Positions 1-7,664 of a stretch of 64,000 nucleotides of DNA are shown here, piece after piece (position 1 is the first letter of the stretch; the number at the start of each line of letters is the position of its first letter). A program made the translations under genes and the position numbers. This DNA is from Streptomyces sp. NBC_00094 (GTDB lineage: Bacteria > Actinomycetota > Actinomycetes > Streptomycetales > Streptomycetaceae): contig NZ_JAPEMB010000001.1 in the NCBI RefSeq assembly GCF_026343125.1, positions 1,426,001-1,490,000 on the forward strand. Reading direction: 5' to 3'. Under the pieces are notes generated by a model. It made no database searches. It was not told where the DNA came from and saw only the letters and a program-made list of their open reading frames with translations.

Positions 1-423
1 CTCCCACTCCGTGAACTCGGCCCCGGTCATGGGCCGCACCTCGACGCCCTCCGGCAGGACCGGCGGGGCGGCGGCCAGTTCCTTGACCATGTTCCGGCTG
101 CGCTCGGTGTAGCCGAGCGAGCGGGCCATCCGCAGCGCCGCCTCGGCGTCGGCGGGCACCGATATCTGGACCTCGACACAGCCCCAGCCGCGCAGCACCT
201 CCTCGGAGGCGAGCGCGGCGACCATGCCCCGGCCCCGCCGCCGGTCCGGCTCGTCGACCCGGAGCCCCTGGATCACGCCCGAGGCCCCACCGAAGGCGGG
301 ATCGGTCGAGAGGTGGACGGAGCCGACGCGGCGGCTGTTCACGCACACGTCGTAGGTACGGGAACGGCCGCCGTCGGGCGACTGCTGAAGCGGCTCGGCC
401 GGCCGCAGGGTGGTGGTCATCAT
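1..423 (-). CDS. GNAT-family N-acetyltransferase (3' part cut by window edge)
   Basis: The reading frame runs off the left edge, so the C-terminal part is missing. The visible 141 residues begin MMTTLRPAEPLQQSPDG and contain a GNAT-type acetyl-CoA loop (LRVDEPDRRRGRGMVAALA, about residues 53-71) followed by RMARSLGYTERSRNMVKEL, the usual end of a GNAT domain. A new stretch (VEVRPMTGAEFTEWE) starts at the edge and looks like the opening of a second acetyltransferase domain, so this could be a tandem-GNAT protein. Two adjacent ATGs (423 and 420) are possible starts and no clear ribosome site separates them. It lies 68 bp downstream of pabC on the same strand and might be transcribed with it. 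The acceptor substrate cannot be inferred. Confidence 0.75.
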   Translation of the reverse strand, partial: MMTTTLRPAEPLQQSPDGGRSRTYDVCVNSRRVGSVHLSTDPAFGGASGVIQGLRVDEPDRRRGRGMVAALASEEVLRGWGCVEVQISVPADAEAALRMARSLGYTERSRNMVKELAAAPPVLPEGVEVRPMTGAEFTEWE

Positions 424-490
424 GGGTGTTCTACCCACCCCGGGGCCGTCCGTCATCCGGATTTACGCACGGCGGTTCCCACGGTCCGGT

Positions 491-1321
491 TCAGGCGAGG
501 CGCGGGTCCCTGTCCTGGGCCGCGCGCTCGTCGAAGACCCGCATGGCCTTGGCGGTGACCGGCCCCGGAGCGTCGGCGAGCAGGCGCCCGTCGACCCGGT
601 GCACGGCCTGGACGTCGCGGAGGGTCGAGGTCAGGAAGATCTCCTCGGCGCTCTCCAGGACGTCCAGCGGCAGGTCGGTCTCCACGGCGCCGGTCCACTC
701 CACCGCGAGGGCACGGGTGATGCCCGCGAGGCAGCCGGAGGAGACGGGCGGGGTGTGGATCGTGCCGTCGATCACGACGAAGACGTTGGAGCCGGTGCCC
801 TCGCAGAGCCGGCCCACGGTGTTGCCGAAGAGCGCCTCGGAGGCCCCCTGCTCGCACGCCCTGGCGAGGGCGACGACGTTCTCCGCGTACGAGGTGGTCT
901 TCAGGCCCGTGAGGGCGCCACGCTCGTTGCGGGTCCAGGGCACGGTGATCACGGCGGTGGAGTCGGCGCGACGGCCGGTCTCGCCCAGGCCGACGACGAG
1001 GCCCGCGCCGGAGTCGCCGCGCTCCGACCCGAGCGGGGAGAGACCGCCGGTGTACGTGATCCTCAGCCGCCCGAGCTCCATCGGGTTGGCGGCGAGGACG
1101 GCGGCGCAGGCGCGGCGGACCTCGTCCAGGTCCGGCTCGGGCAGGCCCAGGCCGCGGGCGGAGCGGGCGAGGCGCTCCAGATGGAGGGTGAGAGCAAACG
1201 TTTCTCCGCGCTCGGCCTTGACCGTCTCGAAGACGCCGTCGCCGACGGTCAGCCCGTGGTCCAGTACGGAGACCCGGGCGGCCTCCGCGTCGTGCAGCCC
1301 GCCGTTGACCCAGAGTTTCAT
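491..1321 (-). CDS. pabC: Aminotransferase class IV, probable aminodeoxychorismate lyase
   Basis: This is a fold-type IV PLP enzyme of 276 residues, a normal length for the family. Lys141 in the segment GLKTTSYAENV is the expected PLP-binding lysine, and GNTVGRLCEGTGSNVFVV is the family's conserved cofactor-phosphate region. The ATG overlaps the stop of the upstream pabB-like gene (ATGA), so the two are translationally coupled. That pairing supports aminodeoxychorismate lyase, which releases pyruvate from 4-amino-4-deoxychorismate to give p-aminobenzoate for folate. Branched-chain or D-amino-acid aminotransferases share the fold; the neighbour is what decides the call. A longer frame upstream exists but would run through pabB, so the coupled ATG is preferred. 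Confidence 0.8.
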   Translation of the reverse strand: MKLWVNGGLHDAEAARVSVLDHGLTVGDGVFETVKAERGETFALTLHLERLARSARGLGLPEPDLDEVRRACAAVLAANPMELGRLRITYTGGLSPLGSERGDSGAGLVVGLGETGRRADSTAVITVPWTRNERGALTGLKTTSYAENVVALARACEQGASEALFGNTVGRLCEGTGSNVFVVIDGTIHTPPVSSGCLAGITRALAVEWTGAVETDLPLDVLESAEEIFLTSTLRDVQAVHRVDGRLLADAPGPVTAKAMRVFDERAAQDRDPRLA

Positions 1322-2385
1322 CGAGAAATGGCCTTTCCGCTCGCCTCGTAGGCGCCTGACTCGTAGGCGCCCGACGCTATCGCGACGAGCCGGGCCGCCT
1401 TCAGCTCGGTCTCCTCCCACTCGCGCTCGGGGTCCGAGCCCCAGGTGATCCCGGCGCCGGTACCGAAGCGGAGCACGCCCTCGGGGCGGTCGATCCAGAA
1501 GGTACGTATGCCGACGGCCAGCTCCGCGGTGCCCGCGTCGGCGTCGACCCAGCCGATGCCTCCGCAGTACGGGCCACGGGGTGCGGTCTCCAGGGCCTCG
1601 ATGATCCGCAGGGCGCTGGACTTGGGCGCGCCGGTGACGGAGCCGGGCGGGAAGGTGGCGGCGAGGAGCTCCGGCCACCCGGCCTCCTCGCGCAGGATTC
1701 CGGTGACCGTGGAGACGAGGTGGACGAGGCCGGGGTGTTCCTCGACCGCGCAGAGGGCGGGGACGGCGACGCTGCCGGGCTCGCTGACGCGTCCCAGGTC
1801 GTTGCGGACCAGGTCGACGATCATCACGTTCTCGGCGTGGTCCTTGGGGAGGAGGTCCGCGACGGTGCGGCCCGTTCCCTTGATGGGGCCCGAGGTGACG
1901 AGGGCCCCCTCGCGGCGGAGGTACAGCTCGGGGGACGCGGTGGCGATCTCCACGCCATGGGCGGGCAGCCGAATCGTTCCCGCGTACGGAGCGGGGTTGC
2001 CCCGGGCCAGCAGCGCGGTGAGGGCGTCGACGTCGGCGGCGGCCGGGTCCGGCAGCGGCGCGGTCAGCACCCTGCAGAGGTTCGCCTGGTAGACCTCGCC
2101 GCGCGCGATGTGTTCGCGCACGCGTCGGACGCCCGCGATGTACGCGGCGCGGTCGAGCGAGGACGTCCAGTCACCGGTCCCGGGTCCGCGCCAGGCACCC
2201 GGCAGGGGCGTGGGCACCGGGTCGGGCCGCACGTCCCCGAAGCGGGCGCAGGTCAGGCGGCCTTCGAAGTCCGCACAGACGGCCCAGAAGCCGGCGGAGT
2301 CCAGGGCCTCGGGATCATGGGTGACGTCCCGGAGGTCGGTCGCGACGAGGCCGCCGAAGCGGGCCAGAGGAGCAAAGTCGTGCAC
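1318..2385 (-). CDS. pabB: Aminodeoxychorismate synthase component I (chorismate-binding)
   Basis: A 355-residue chorismate-binding enzyme of the TrpE/PabB/MenF superfamily. The segment TSGPIKGTGRT (about residues 164-174) carries the Lys of the PIKGT motif that separates PabB from TrpE (PIAGT). Other family motifs follow: VDLVRNDLGRV, GSVTGAPKSSALRIIE and YCGGIGWVDADG. It is shorter than E. coli PabB because the N-terminal subdomain is reduced. It should convert chorismate plus ammonia to aminodeoxychorismate; the glutaminase partner (PabA/TrpG) is not in this window. The start is GTG at 2385. A TAGACT hexamer lies just upstream (2391-2396, minus strand) and no ribosome site is seen, so the transcript may be leaderless. 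Coupled to pabC. Confidence 0.85.
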   Translation of the reverse strand: MHDFAPLARFGGLVATDLRDVTHDPEALDSAGFWAVCADFEGRLTCARFGDVRPDPVPTPLPGAWRGPGTGDWTSSLDRAAYIAGVRRVREHIARGEVYQANLCRVLTAPLPDPAAADVDALTALLARGNPAPYAGTIRLPAHGVEIATASPELYLRREGALVTSGPIKGTGRTVADLLPKDHAENVMIVDLVRNDLGRVSEPGSVAVPALCAVEEHPGLVHLVSTVTGILREEAGWPELLAATFPPGSVTGAPKSSALRIIEALETAPRGPYCGGIGWVDADAGTAELAVGIRTFWIDRPEGVLRFGTGAGITWGSDPEREWEETELKAARLVAIASGAYESGAYEASGKAISR

Positions 2386-2548
2386 GCATCGAGTCTAGGT
2401 CGGCCGACGGCGTGACCCCGGGCCGTCGCCGGAGGGCGGCTCCGCGCCACTCGGGGAACACGGCGAGTGAACGCCGTACGAACCCTCCGGGGTGCCCGAC
2501 CGGGTGCCTCGGTCGGTGCGCAGGTCAGCACGCTGCGGAAACGCGTTT

Positions 2549-2576
2549 TTGTGCTGGCCCAGGAATCCGCTAGAGT
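2549..2576 (+). promoter_or_regulatory. Probable promoter of the tRNA cluster
   Basis: TTGTGC (2549-2554), a 16-bp spacer and TAGAGT (2571-2576) form a good sigma-70-type promoter about 40 bp upstream of the tRNA-Gly gene. The surrounding sequence is unusually T-rich for this chromosome. Confidence 0.5.
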
Positions 2577-2618
2577 TCAACACGTCGCCGGGACGCGCAA
2601 GCGGATCGGAAACGACAA

Positions 2619-2691
2619 GCGGACGTGGCTCAGTTGGTAGAGCATCACCTTGCCAAGGTGAGGGTCGCGAGTTCGAATCTCGTCGTCCGCT
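2619..2691 (+). tRNA. tRNA-Gly (GCC anticodon)
   Basis: A 73-nt cloverleaf. The acceptor arms GCGGACG and CGTCCGC pair perfectly, and the anticodon stem-loop is TCACC-TTGCCAA-GGTGA with anticodon GCC at 2652-2654. The T-arm contains GTTCGAATC. No CCA is encoded. First gene of a six-tRNA cluster. Confidence 0.97.
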
Positions 2692-2730
2692 CGATGTGGG
2701 GGATCTTCCCGAACCCCTGTTATCACTCCT

Positions 2731-2801
2731 GGTGGAGTGGCCGAGAGGCGAGGCAACGGCCTGCAAAGCCGTCTACACGGGTTCAAATCCCGTCTCCACC
2801 T
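2731..2801 (+). tRNA. tRNA-Cys (GCA anticodon)
   Basis: A 71-nt cloverleaf with acceptor arms GGTGGAG and CTCCACC and anticodon loop CTGCAAA (GCA at 2763-2765). The next three bases (2802-2804) read CCA, so the 3' end may be genome-encoded. It ends 4 bp before the first tRNA-Val gene, implying a shared precursor. Confidence 0.97.
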
Positions 2802-2805
2802 CCAA

Positions 2806-2877
2806 GGACGATTAGCTCAGCGGGAGAGCGCTTCCCTGACACGGAAGAGGTCACTGGTTCAATCCCAGTATCGTCCA
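2806..2877 (+). tRNA. tRNA-Val (GAC anticodon), copy 1
   Basis: A 72-nt cloverleaf with anticodon stem-loop CTTCC-CTGACAC-GGAAG (GAC at 2838-2840). Its acceptor stem, GGACGAT/ATCGTCC, differs from the three following copies at two base pairs, and both changes are compensated on the other strand. The rest of the molecule is identical to the other copies. Confidence 0.97.
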
Positions 2878-2911
2878 CTGGATCCTCGGATCCTGGATCT
2901 TCGGATCACCC

Positions 2912-2983
2912 GCGCGATTAGCTCAGCGGGAGAGCGCTTCCCTGACACGGAAGAGGTCACTGGTTCAATCCCAGTATCGCGCA
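2912..2983 (+). tRNA. tRNA-Val (GAC anticodon), copy 2
   Basis: A 72-nt tRNA-Val with acceptor stem GCGCGAT/ATCGCGC. It is the first of three identical copies spaced at exactly 111 bp. Confidence 0.97.
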
Positions 2984-3022
2984 CACAGTTCGGAGCACGT
3001 TCGAGTACGACGTGTGGACCCC

Positions 3023-3094
3023 GCGCGATTAGCTCAGCGGGAGAGCGCTTCCCTGACACGGAAGAGGTCACTGGTTCAATCCCAGTATCGCGCA
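3023..3094 (+). tRNA. tRNA-Val (GAC anticodon), copy 3
   Basis: Identical to copy 2 and starting 111 bp after it. The spacers between copies are themselves related (they share GTGTG-ACCCCGCGCG), so the unit was copied together with its spacer. Confidence 0.97.
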
Positions 3095-3133
3095 CGCAGT
3101 ACGCAGTACCTTCGGGTACGTCGTGTGCACCCC

Positions 3134-3205
3134 GCGCGATTAGCTCAGCGGGAGAGCGCTTCCCTGACACGGAAGAGGTCACTGGTTCAATCCCAGTATC
3201 GCGCA
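3134..3205 (+). tRNA. tRNA-Val (GAC anticodon), copy 4
   Basis: Identical to copies 2 and 3. It is the last tRNA of the cluster and is followed within 7 bp by a strong terminator hairpin. Confidence 0.97.
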
Positions 3206-3211
3206 CCACCT

Positions 3212-3247
3212 GAAGAAGCCCCCGGCCCTGCGGCCGGGGGCTTCTTC
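3212..3247. terminator. Terminator between the tRNA cluster and the zinc-ribbon gene
   Basis: A 16-bp perfect stem (GAAGAAGCCCCCGGCC, loop CTGC, complementary arm). It sits between the plus-strand tRNA cluster and the minus-strand gene that ends at 3252, so it can serve both directions. Confidence 0.9.
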
Positions 3248-3251
3248 GTGC

Positions 3252-3533
3252 TCAGGAGGAGAAGAGCATCCGGCCGAAGCCGCGCTGGCGGTAGTGACCG
3301 CCGTGGTGGCCGCCCTGGTGCGGGGCGCCCCAGGCGGGGGCGGCGGGAGCGGGCTGCGCCGGGTAGGCCGGCGGGGCGGGCGGGGCCTGCTGGGACCACT
3401 GGGACTCCAGGCGGGTCAGGGCCTCCAGCTCGCCGAAGTCCAGGAATATCCCGCGACAGCCGCTGCACTGCTCGATCTGGACGCCGTTGCGGTTGTACGT
3501 GTGCATGGCCGCATGGCACTTGGGACACTGCAT
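3252..3533 (-). CDS. Small TFIIB-type zinc-ribbon protein
   Basis: A 93-residue protein. The N-terminus is a zf-TFIIB zinc ribbon: MQCPKCHAAMHTY then EQCSGCRGIFLDFGELEAL, four cysteines as two CxxC pairs. A helical segment follows, then a Pro/Ala/Gly/His-rich tail ending GFGRMLFSS. Members of this family are widespread in bacteria without assigned function. The start chosen is the ATG at 3533, preceded by GGGAG about 11 nt upstream; a further in-frame ATG at 3578 would add 15 residues upstream of the conserved start. It converges on the tRNA cluster across a shared terminator. Confidence 0.8.
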   Translation of the reverse strand: MQCPKCHAAMHTYNRNGVQIEQCSGCRGIFLDFGELEALTRLESQWSQQAPPAPPAYPAQPAPAAPAWGAPHQGGHHGGHYRQRGFGRMLFSS

Positions 3534-3579
3534 GCTCGGCTCAACTCCCTGACATTGCCGTTCGAATGGTGGCTTCACC

Positions 3580-4626
3580 CTATGTGGACGCCGAAGGGGC
3601 CCGGTCGGTTCGATGTCCGGCGATACGCGCGCAGGTGTCGATCATCACGTCCTCCACCTCGTCGAGCGGCCGGCCCTCGGCCGTGGACTTCGCGAGCGCG
3701 AGGGCGGCCGTCTGGACCGTCAGGGCCCGGGCCGGGACGTCGAGTTGGATCCACGGATCGGCCCCGACGGCAGGACCCCCCGCCTCCTGGTACGCGCCGA
3801 GGAACCGGGACCACACCTCCGGTGGCAGGATCCCGGCCGCGAACCAGGCGGCGGGGCGGGCCAGATCCCACGCGGGGTCGCCGAGGCCGAGGTCGTCGAT
3901 GTCGATGAACCGCCAGGGGCGGTCATCCGCCGTGCGGACGTCGCGGACCAGTTGGCCGAGGTGGAAGTCGCCGTGGCAGAGGAGCCGGGGGCCGGACGCC
4001 CTGGTGTCGGGGACGGTCCGCCAGGCGCGGAGCACGGTGGCGGTGGCCGGGTGGTCCGGCGCCGTGCGACGCATCCGGTCCACCGCGAGGGACACCTTGA
4101 GCGGCGCCCGCATGGCCGGGAGCCGCGGGGCGGGCGCCGGCGGAGGCGCGGTGCGGTGGAGCAGGGCGAGGAGCCGCGCCGCGTCCTCCCAGGGGGCGGC
4201 GTCGGGGTCCTCCGGGTCGACGGGCGGACCGTACGGCCAGACGGTGACGGGCCGGCCGTCGAGCCCGGCGGTGCCGGACGGCGCGTCCGGCAGCGGGAGC
4301 GGAGGCAGGAACACACCGGCGACGTCGGGGTGGGCGGCCAGCGCCAGGCGGGCGCGGTGCTCCTCGGGGTGGGTGCCGGGGGCGTGCGCCTTCGCGACGA
4401 GCACTCCGTGGCGTACGACGGTCCCGTCGTCCCGGTCCGCGAGCACACCGACGAGTCCGCTCGCGCAGTGGCAGGGGGTGCCGGGCAGCGGGTGAGCGGC
4501 GGCCCGCGCGACGGCGGCGAGCCGGTCGAGCGCGGTGGGGGCGGTGGGGGGAGCGGGCGAGGCCTGGGGTGGCACGGTCGGGGTCTGGGAGGGCTGCGTG
4601 GGGGAGGTCGGGGCTGCGGAGTCCAC
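3580..4626 (-). CDS. Phosphotransferase of the aminoglycoside/choline kinase fold
   Basis: About 348 residues. The APH signature is clear: HGDFHLGQLV (catalytic loop, Asp in HGD) and FIDIDDLGLGDPAWDLA (metal-binding Asp). An N-terminal lobe precedes it with VLVAKAHAPGTHPEEHRARL. The first 40 residues are Pro/Ala/Thr-rich and low complexity. The start is uncertain: GTG at 4626 is the last plausible start before conserved sequence, but no good ribosome site precedes it, and the open frame extends upstream. The family phosphorylates small hydroxyl compounds (antibiotics, choline, sugars), and nothing nearby identifies the substrate. Resistance should not be assumed. Confidence 0.75.
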   Translation of the reverse strand: MDSAAPTSPTQPSQTPTVPPQASPAPPTAPTALDRLAAVARAAAHPLPGTPCHCASGLVGVLADRDDGTVVRHGVLVAKAHAPGTHPEEHRARLALAAHPDVAGVFLPPLPLPDAPSGTAGLDGRPVTVWPYGPPVDPEDPDAAPWEDAARLLALLHRTAPPPAPAPRLPAMRAPLKVSLAVDRMRRTAPDHPATATVLRAWRTVPDTRASGPRLLCHGDFHLGQLVRDVRTADDRPWRFIDIDDLGLGDPAWDLARPAAWFAAGILPPEVWSRFLGAYQEAGGPAVGADPWIQLDVPARALTVQTAALALAKSTAEGRPLDEVEDVMIDTCARIAGHRTDRAPSAST

Positions 4627-4689
4627 GCGGGGAGCGTACGCGTCGGGGCGGGACCCCGGTCGGGAGGGGAAGGGTTCCGGGAAGCGCGA

Positions 4690-4719
4690 AGGCCGGTCAG
4701 CTCCCCAGCTGACCGGCCT
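4690..4719. terminator. Rho-independent-like hairpin
   Basis: AGGCCGGTCAGCT, loop CCCC and its exact complement make a 13-bp perfect stem. It lies downstream of the small membrane-protein gene that ends at 4809 and upstream of the phosphotransferase, so it probably ends the former's transcript. Confidence 0.75.
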
Positions 4720-4808
4720 CACGCTGCCGTCCGCCACACCCCCGTCCCCACGGGGTTGATGGCCGGATGTTCCCGACCCGGGCCGCTCTCCCGGGTCCGG
4801 GACGCTGT

Positions 4809-4976
4809 TCAGCGCCCCAACATCACGCCCACGGACGACGCCTGTGTGACCACCGCGTCCCAGCCGCCGAAGACGACCACGAGCAGGGCCGCGAGAGGGA
4901 GGACCATGGCCGTGGCCACCAGGGGGTGACGTCGGCCCGAAGGGCTGCTGATCGACCGCGGTGCCGTGTACGCCAT
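4809..4976 (-). CDS. Small hydrophobic membrane protein (55 aa)
   Basis: A 55-residue protein, MAYTAPRSISSPSGRR followed by one strong membrane segment at about residues 20-37 (ATAMVLPLAALLVVVFGG), with a short tail. The basic N-terminus suggests an N-in orientation. The ATG at 4976 is preceded by a GA-rich stretch (ACAGGAGAGGAACC). I do not recognise a function. It stands alone between a terminator and a long intergenic region. Confidence 0.6.
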   Translation of the reverse strand: MAYTAPRSISSPSGRRHPLVATAMVLPLAALLVVVFGGWDAVVTQASSVGVMLGR

Positions 4977-5494
4977 GGTTCCTCTCCTGTCGTGTTCTGG
5001 CGCGGCGGGTGCGTGACCTCGGGGGACGAGTGCTGCACCCGCCGCTGATGACAACACTAGGGAGCCGGGGGCGCCCGGACGTCATGCCCGCGTACCGACT
5101 TACGGGCCTCCCGGAGGATGACGCCCCACCGCACGGCGTACTCCCCTGGGTGGAGACGGCCGTCCGGAAGTGGGGGTCTTCCCGGAGGGGTCGTCGGGGC
5201 GGCAGCGCGTACCGGGCAGGCCACGGGGCGTGACATCGCTCACTTCGCCGGAGCCCGCGCGCACCTCAGGGCCCCGGAGCCCGCCGAACCGCCCTCCGCG
5301 GCTCGTCGGCCGTTTCGCGACCGTCCGTCAAGTGATCGGTGGCGAAGGGATGTTGGGCCGTGACCTGAGGCCGTACGGTCCCCCCTCGTCCCCCTCAGCA
5401 CTGACAATCGATCCCGGTGCGAGGGCGCGGCCTATGAGCACGTGCGGGCGCCACTACGTAAGCTGTGCCACGTCGAACGGACGAGGGGACGGAC
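4977..5494. other. 518-bp intergenic region upstream of the Ser/Thr kinase
   Basis: No convincing gene is seen on either strand. It separates two divergent genes, so it should hold both promoters. The only local landmark is a somewhat AT-richer stretch just before the kinase (about 5440-5470). I see no repeat, tRNA or riboswitch. Confidence 0.4.
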
Positions 5495-6664
5495 ATGGCG
5501 ATGATGCGGCTCCGGCGCGAGGATCCGCGGATCGTCGGGTCGTTCCGGCTCCACCGCAGGCTGGGGGCCGGCGGGATGGGGGTCGTGTACCTCGGGTCCG
5601 ACCGGCGGGGGCAGCGCGTGGCGCTCAAGGTGATCCGGCCGGATCTGGCCGAGGACCAGGAGTTCCGGTCGCGCTTCGCCCGTGAGGTGTCGGCGGCCCG
5701 GCGGATCCGCGGCGGCTGCACGGCCCGGCTGGTCGCCGCCGACCTGGAGGCCGAGCGCCCCTGGTTCGCCACCCAGTACGTGCCCGGCCCCTCCCTGCAC
5801 GACCGGGTCGCCGAGGAGGGCGGGCTGCGCGCCGCCGACGTCGCCTCGATCGGGGCCGCGCTCTCGGAGGGCCTCGTCGCCGTCCATGAGGCCGGGGTCG
5901 TGCACCGGGACCTCAAGCCCTCGAACATCCTGCTCTCCCCCAAGGGCCCCCGGATCATCGACTTCGGTATCGCCTGGGCCACCGGGGCCAGCACGCTCAC
6001 CCACGTGGGGACGGCCGTGGGTTCGCCCGGCTTCCTCGCGCCGGAGCAGGTGCGCGGCGCGGCCGTCACCCCGGCCACGGACGTGTTCTCGCTCGGTGCC
6101 ACCCTCGCGTACGCGGCGATGGCCGACTCCCCCTTCGGGCACGGGAGTTCGGAGGTCATGCTCTATCGGGTGGTGCACGAGGAGCCGCAGCTGAACGGCG
6201 TCCCCGACGCGCTGGCCCCGCTGATCCGGGCCTGTCTGGCGAAGGACCCGGAGGAACGCCCCAGCACGCTGCAGCTGTCGATGCGGCTCAAGGAGATCGC
6301 CGCGCGCGAGGCTCAGGGTCTGCCGGTGTCGCGTCCGCCCGTCCAGCGGGAGCGGGCCGAGGAGCGGAACACCGTCCGGCCCACCGAGCGGTACACCGAG
6401 CGGGACACCCACGGCCCCGAGCGGGACGCGGAGCGGGCGCAGGGGCGTGGCCCCGGGCCTTCCTCCCGGCCCTCGGCGGGTCCGCGGACGGGTGGCTCAC
6501 GGGCCTCTCAGTCACGTCCCGGCACCCGGCCCGGCGCCCGTACGACGTCGACGGGGCGCCGCCCCGCCAACCCCCGCCTGCTGCGGCAGCGGCTCTTCGT
6601 CTTCGTGGTCGTGACGCTGGTCGTCGCCCTGGGCATCGCCGCCGCGCAGGCCTTGCAGGGCTGA
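5495..6664 (+). CDS. Membrane-anchored Hanks-type Ser/Thr protein kinase
   Basis: A 389-residue protein kinase. The order is: glycine loop RLGAGGMGVVYLG (about 22-34), ATP-binding Lys45 in VALKVIRP, catalytic loop VVHRDLKPSNILL (about 134-146), metal-binding DFGIAWA (about 155) and APEQVRGAA. A charged, Arg/Glu/Thr-rich linker (about 265-355) leads to one C-terminal membrane helix (FVFVVVTLVVALGIAAAQAL), leaving almost nothing outside the cell. There are no PASTA repeats or other sensor domain, so it probably senses through the linker or partners. ATG 5495 was chosen because GAGGGGAC precedes it; an upstream in-frame start would add 10 residues. It is monocistronic, followed by a hairpin. Confidence 0.9.
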   Translation: MAMMRLRREDPRIVGSFRLHRRLGAGGMGVVYLGSDRRGQRVALKVIRPDLAEDQEFRSRFAREVSAARRIRGGCTARLVAADLEAERPWFATQYVPGPSLHDRVAEEGGLRAADVASIGAALSEGLVAVHEAGVVHRDLKPSNILLSPKGPRIIDFGIAWATGASTLTHVGTAVGSPGFLAPEQVRGAAVTPATDVFSLGATLAYAAMADSPFGHGSSEVMLYRVVHEEPQLNGVPDALAPLIRACLAKDPEERPSTLQLSMRLKEIAAREAQGLPVSRPPVQRERAEERNTVRPTERYTERDTHGPERDAERAQGRGPGPSSRPSAGPRTGGSRASQSRPGTRPGARTTSTGRRPANPRLLRQRLFVFVVVTLVVALGIAAAQALQG

Positions 6665-6692
6665 TCCACAAGGCACCTCCCAGGACGGCGAA

Positions 6693-6728
6693 GAGCCGAC
6701 CGGAAGGTCGTGGGACCTCGGTCGGCTC
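6693..6728. terminator. Terminator between kinase and SpoU methyltransferase genes
   Basis: GAGCCGACCG and CGGTCGGCTC form the outer stem, continued inside by AGGTC/GACCT around the loop GTGG. It separates two convergent genes. The 3' arm (GACCTCGGTCGGCT) is repeated at 6750-6763, so the hairpin could re-form in an alternative register. Confidence 0.85.
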
Positions 6729-6770
6729 GTCACTACCGGGAGGTCCCTGGACCTCGGTCGGCTTGCGCTG

Positions 6771-7589
6771 TCAGGACTCCGGGCGGCCCGTCGCCACCGC
6801 GTAGAACGCGACCGCGGCCGCCGCACCGACGTTGAGCGAGTCGACGCCGTGGGCCATCGGGATGCGCACCCATTCGTCGGCCGCGCGCAGCGCCTGCGTC
6901 GAGAGGCCGTCGCCCTCCGCGCCGAGCATCAGCGCCACCCGCTCCAGCCGGTGCGGGGCCGCCTCGTCGATCGACGCCGCCTTCTCCGCCGGGGTGAGCG
7001 CGAGGAGCTTGAACCCCGCCTCCCGTACGGCCTCCAGGCCGCGGGGCCAGCTGTCCAGGCGGGCGTACGGGACGGAGAAGACCGCGCCCATCGAGACCTT
7101 GACGGAGCGCCGGTAGAGCGGGTCCGCGCAGTCCGGGGAGAGCAGGACGGCGTCCATGCCCAGGGCCGCGGCGCTGCGGAAGATGGCGCCGATGTTGGTG
7201 TGGTCGTTGACCGACTCCATGATCACCACCCGGCGGGCACCGGCGAGCAGCTCGGTCGCGTCCGGGAGCGGCTTGCGCTGCATGGAGGCGAGGGCGCCAC
7301 GGTGCACGTGGTAGCCGGTGACGCGCTCGGCGAGGTCCGGCTGGATCGCGTACACCGGCGCCGGAACCTCGTCGATGACGTCCCGCATGACGTCGACCCA
7401 CTTGGCGGAGAGCAGCATCGACCGCATCTCGTAGCCGGCCTGCCTGGCCCGGCGGATGACCTTCTCGCCCTCGGCGATGAACAGGCCCTCGGCGGGCTCG
7501 CGTCTGCGCCGGAGCTCGACGTCGGTCAGGCCGGTGTAGTCACGCAGGCGCGGGTCGTCGGGGTCGTCGATCGTGATGAGTTCGGCCAC
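6771..7589 (-). CDS. TrmH/SpoU-family RNA 2'-O-methyltransferase
   Basis: A 272-residue SPOUT enzyme. The three SpoU motifs are present: NDHTNIGAIFRSAAALG (motif 1 with Asn, Gly and Arg), VALMLGAEGDGLS (motif 2) and IPMAHGVDSLNVGAAAAVA (motif 3). A substrate-binding N-terminal region (GLFIAEGEKVIRRARQAGY) matches rRNA methyltransferases of this family. It uses SAM and is expected to be cytosolic with an rRNA or tRNA target; the exact nucleotide cannot be read from sequence. It is the first of two SpoU-type genes in this window (the other is at 56183). It lies downstream of the siroheme-synthase gene on the same strand but 1.3 kb from its start, so it may be separate. Confidence 0.85.
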   Translation of the reverse strand: MAELITIDDPDDPRLRDYTGLTDVELRRRREPAEGLFIAEGEKVIRRARQAGYEMRSMLLSAKWVDVMRDVIDEVPAPVYAIQPDLAERVTGYHVHRGALASMQRKPLPDATELLAGARRVVIMESVNDHTNIGAIFRSAAALGMDAVLLSPDCADPLYRRSVKVSMGAVFSVPYARLDSWPRGLEAVREAGFKLLALTPAEKAASIDEAAPHRLERVALMLGAEGDGLSTQALRAADEWVRIPMAHGVDSLNVGAAAAVAFYAVATGRPES

Positions 7590-7664
7590 GGGGTGATACT
7601 GCCTTGTCCGGGGTGTGGTGCCAATGGTGCGCGACGGTTGGTTACAGGTTTCAGTTACCTGTGG

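Noticed and set aside
2625..3213. Open frames through the tRNA cluster (PVSS/SVSGKRS-type repeats)
   Set aside because: They are translations of repeated tRNA genes; the cloverleaf structures explain the sequence completely.
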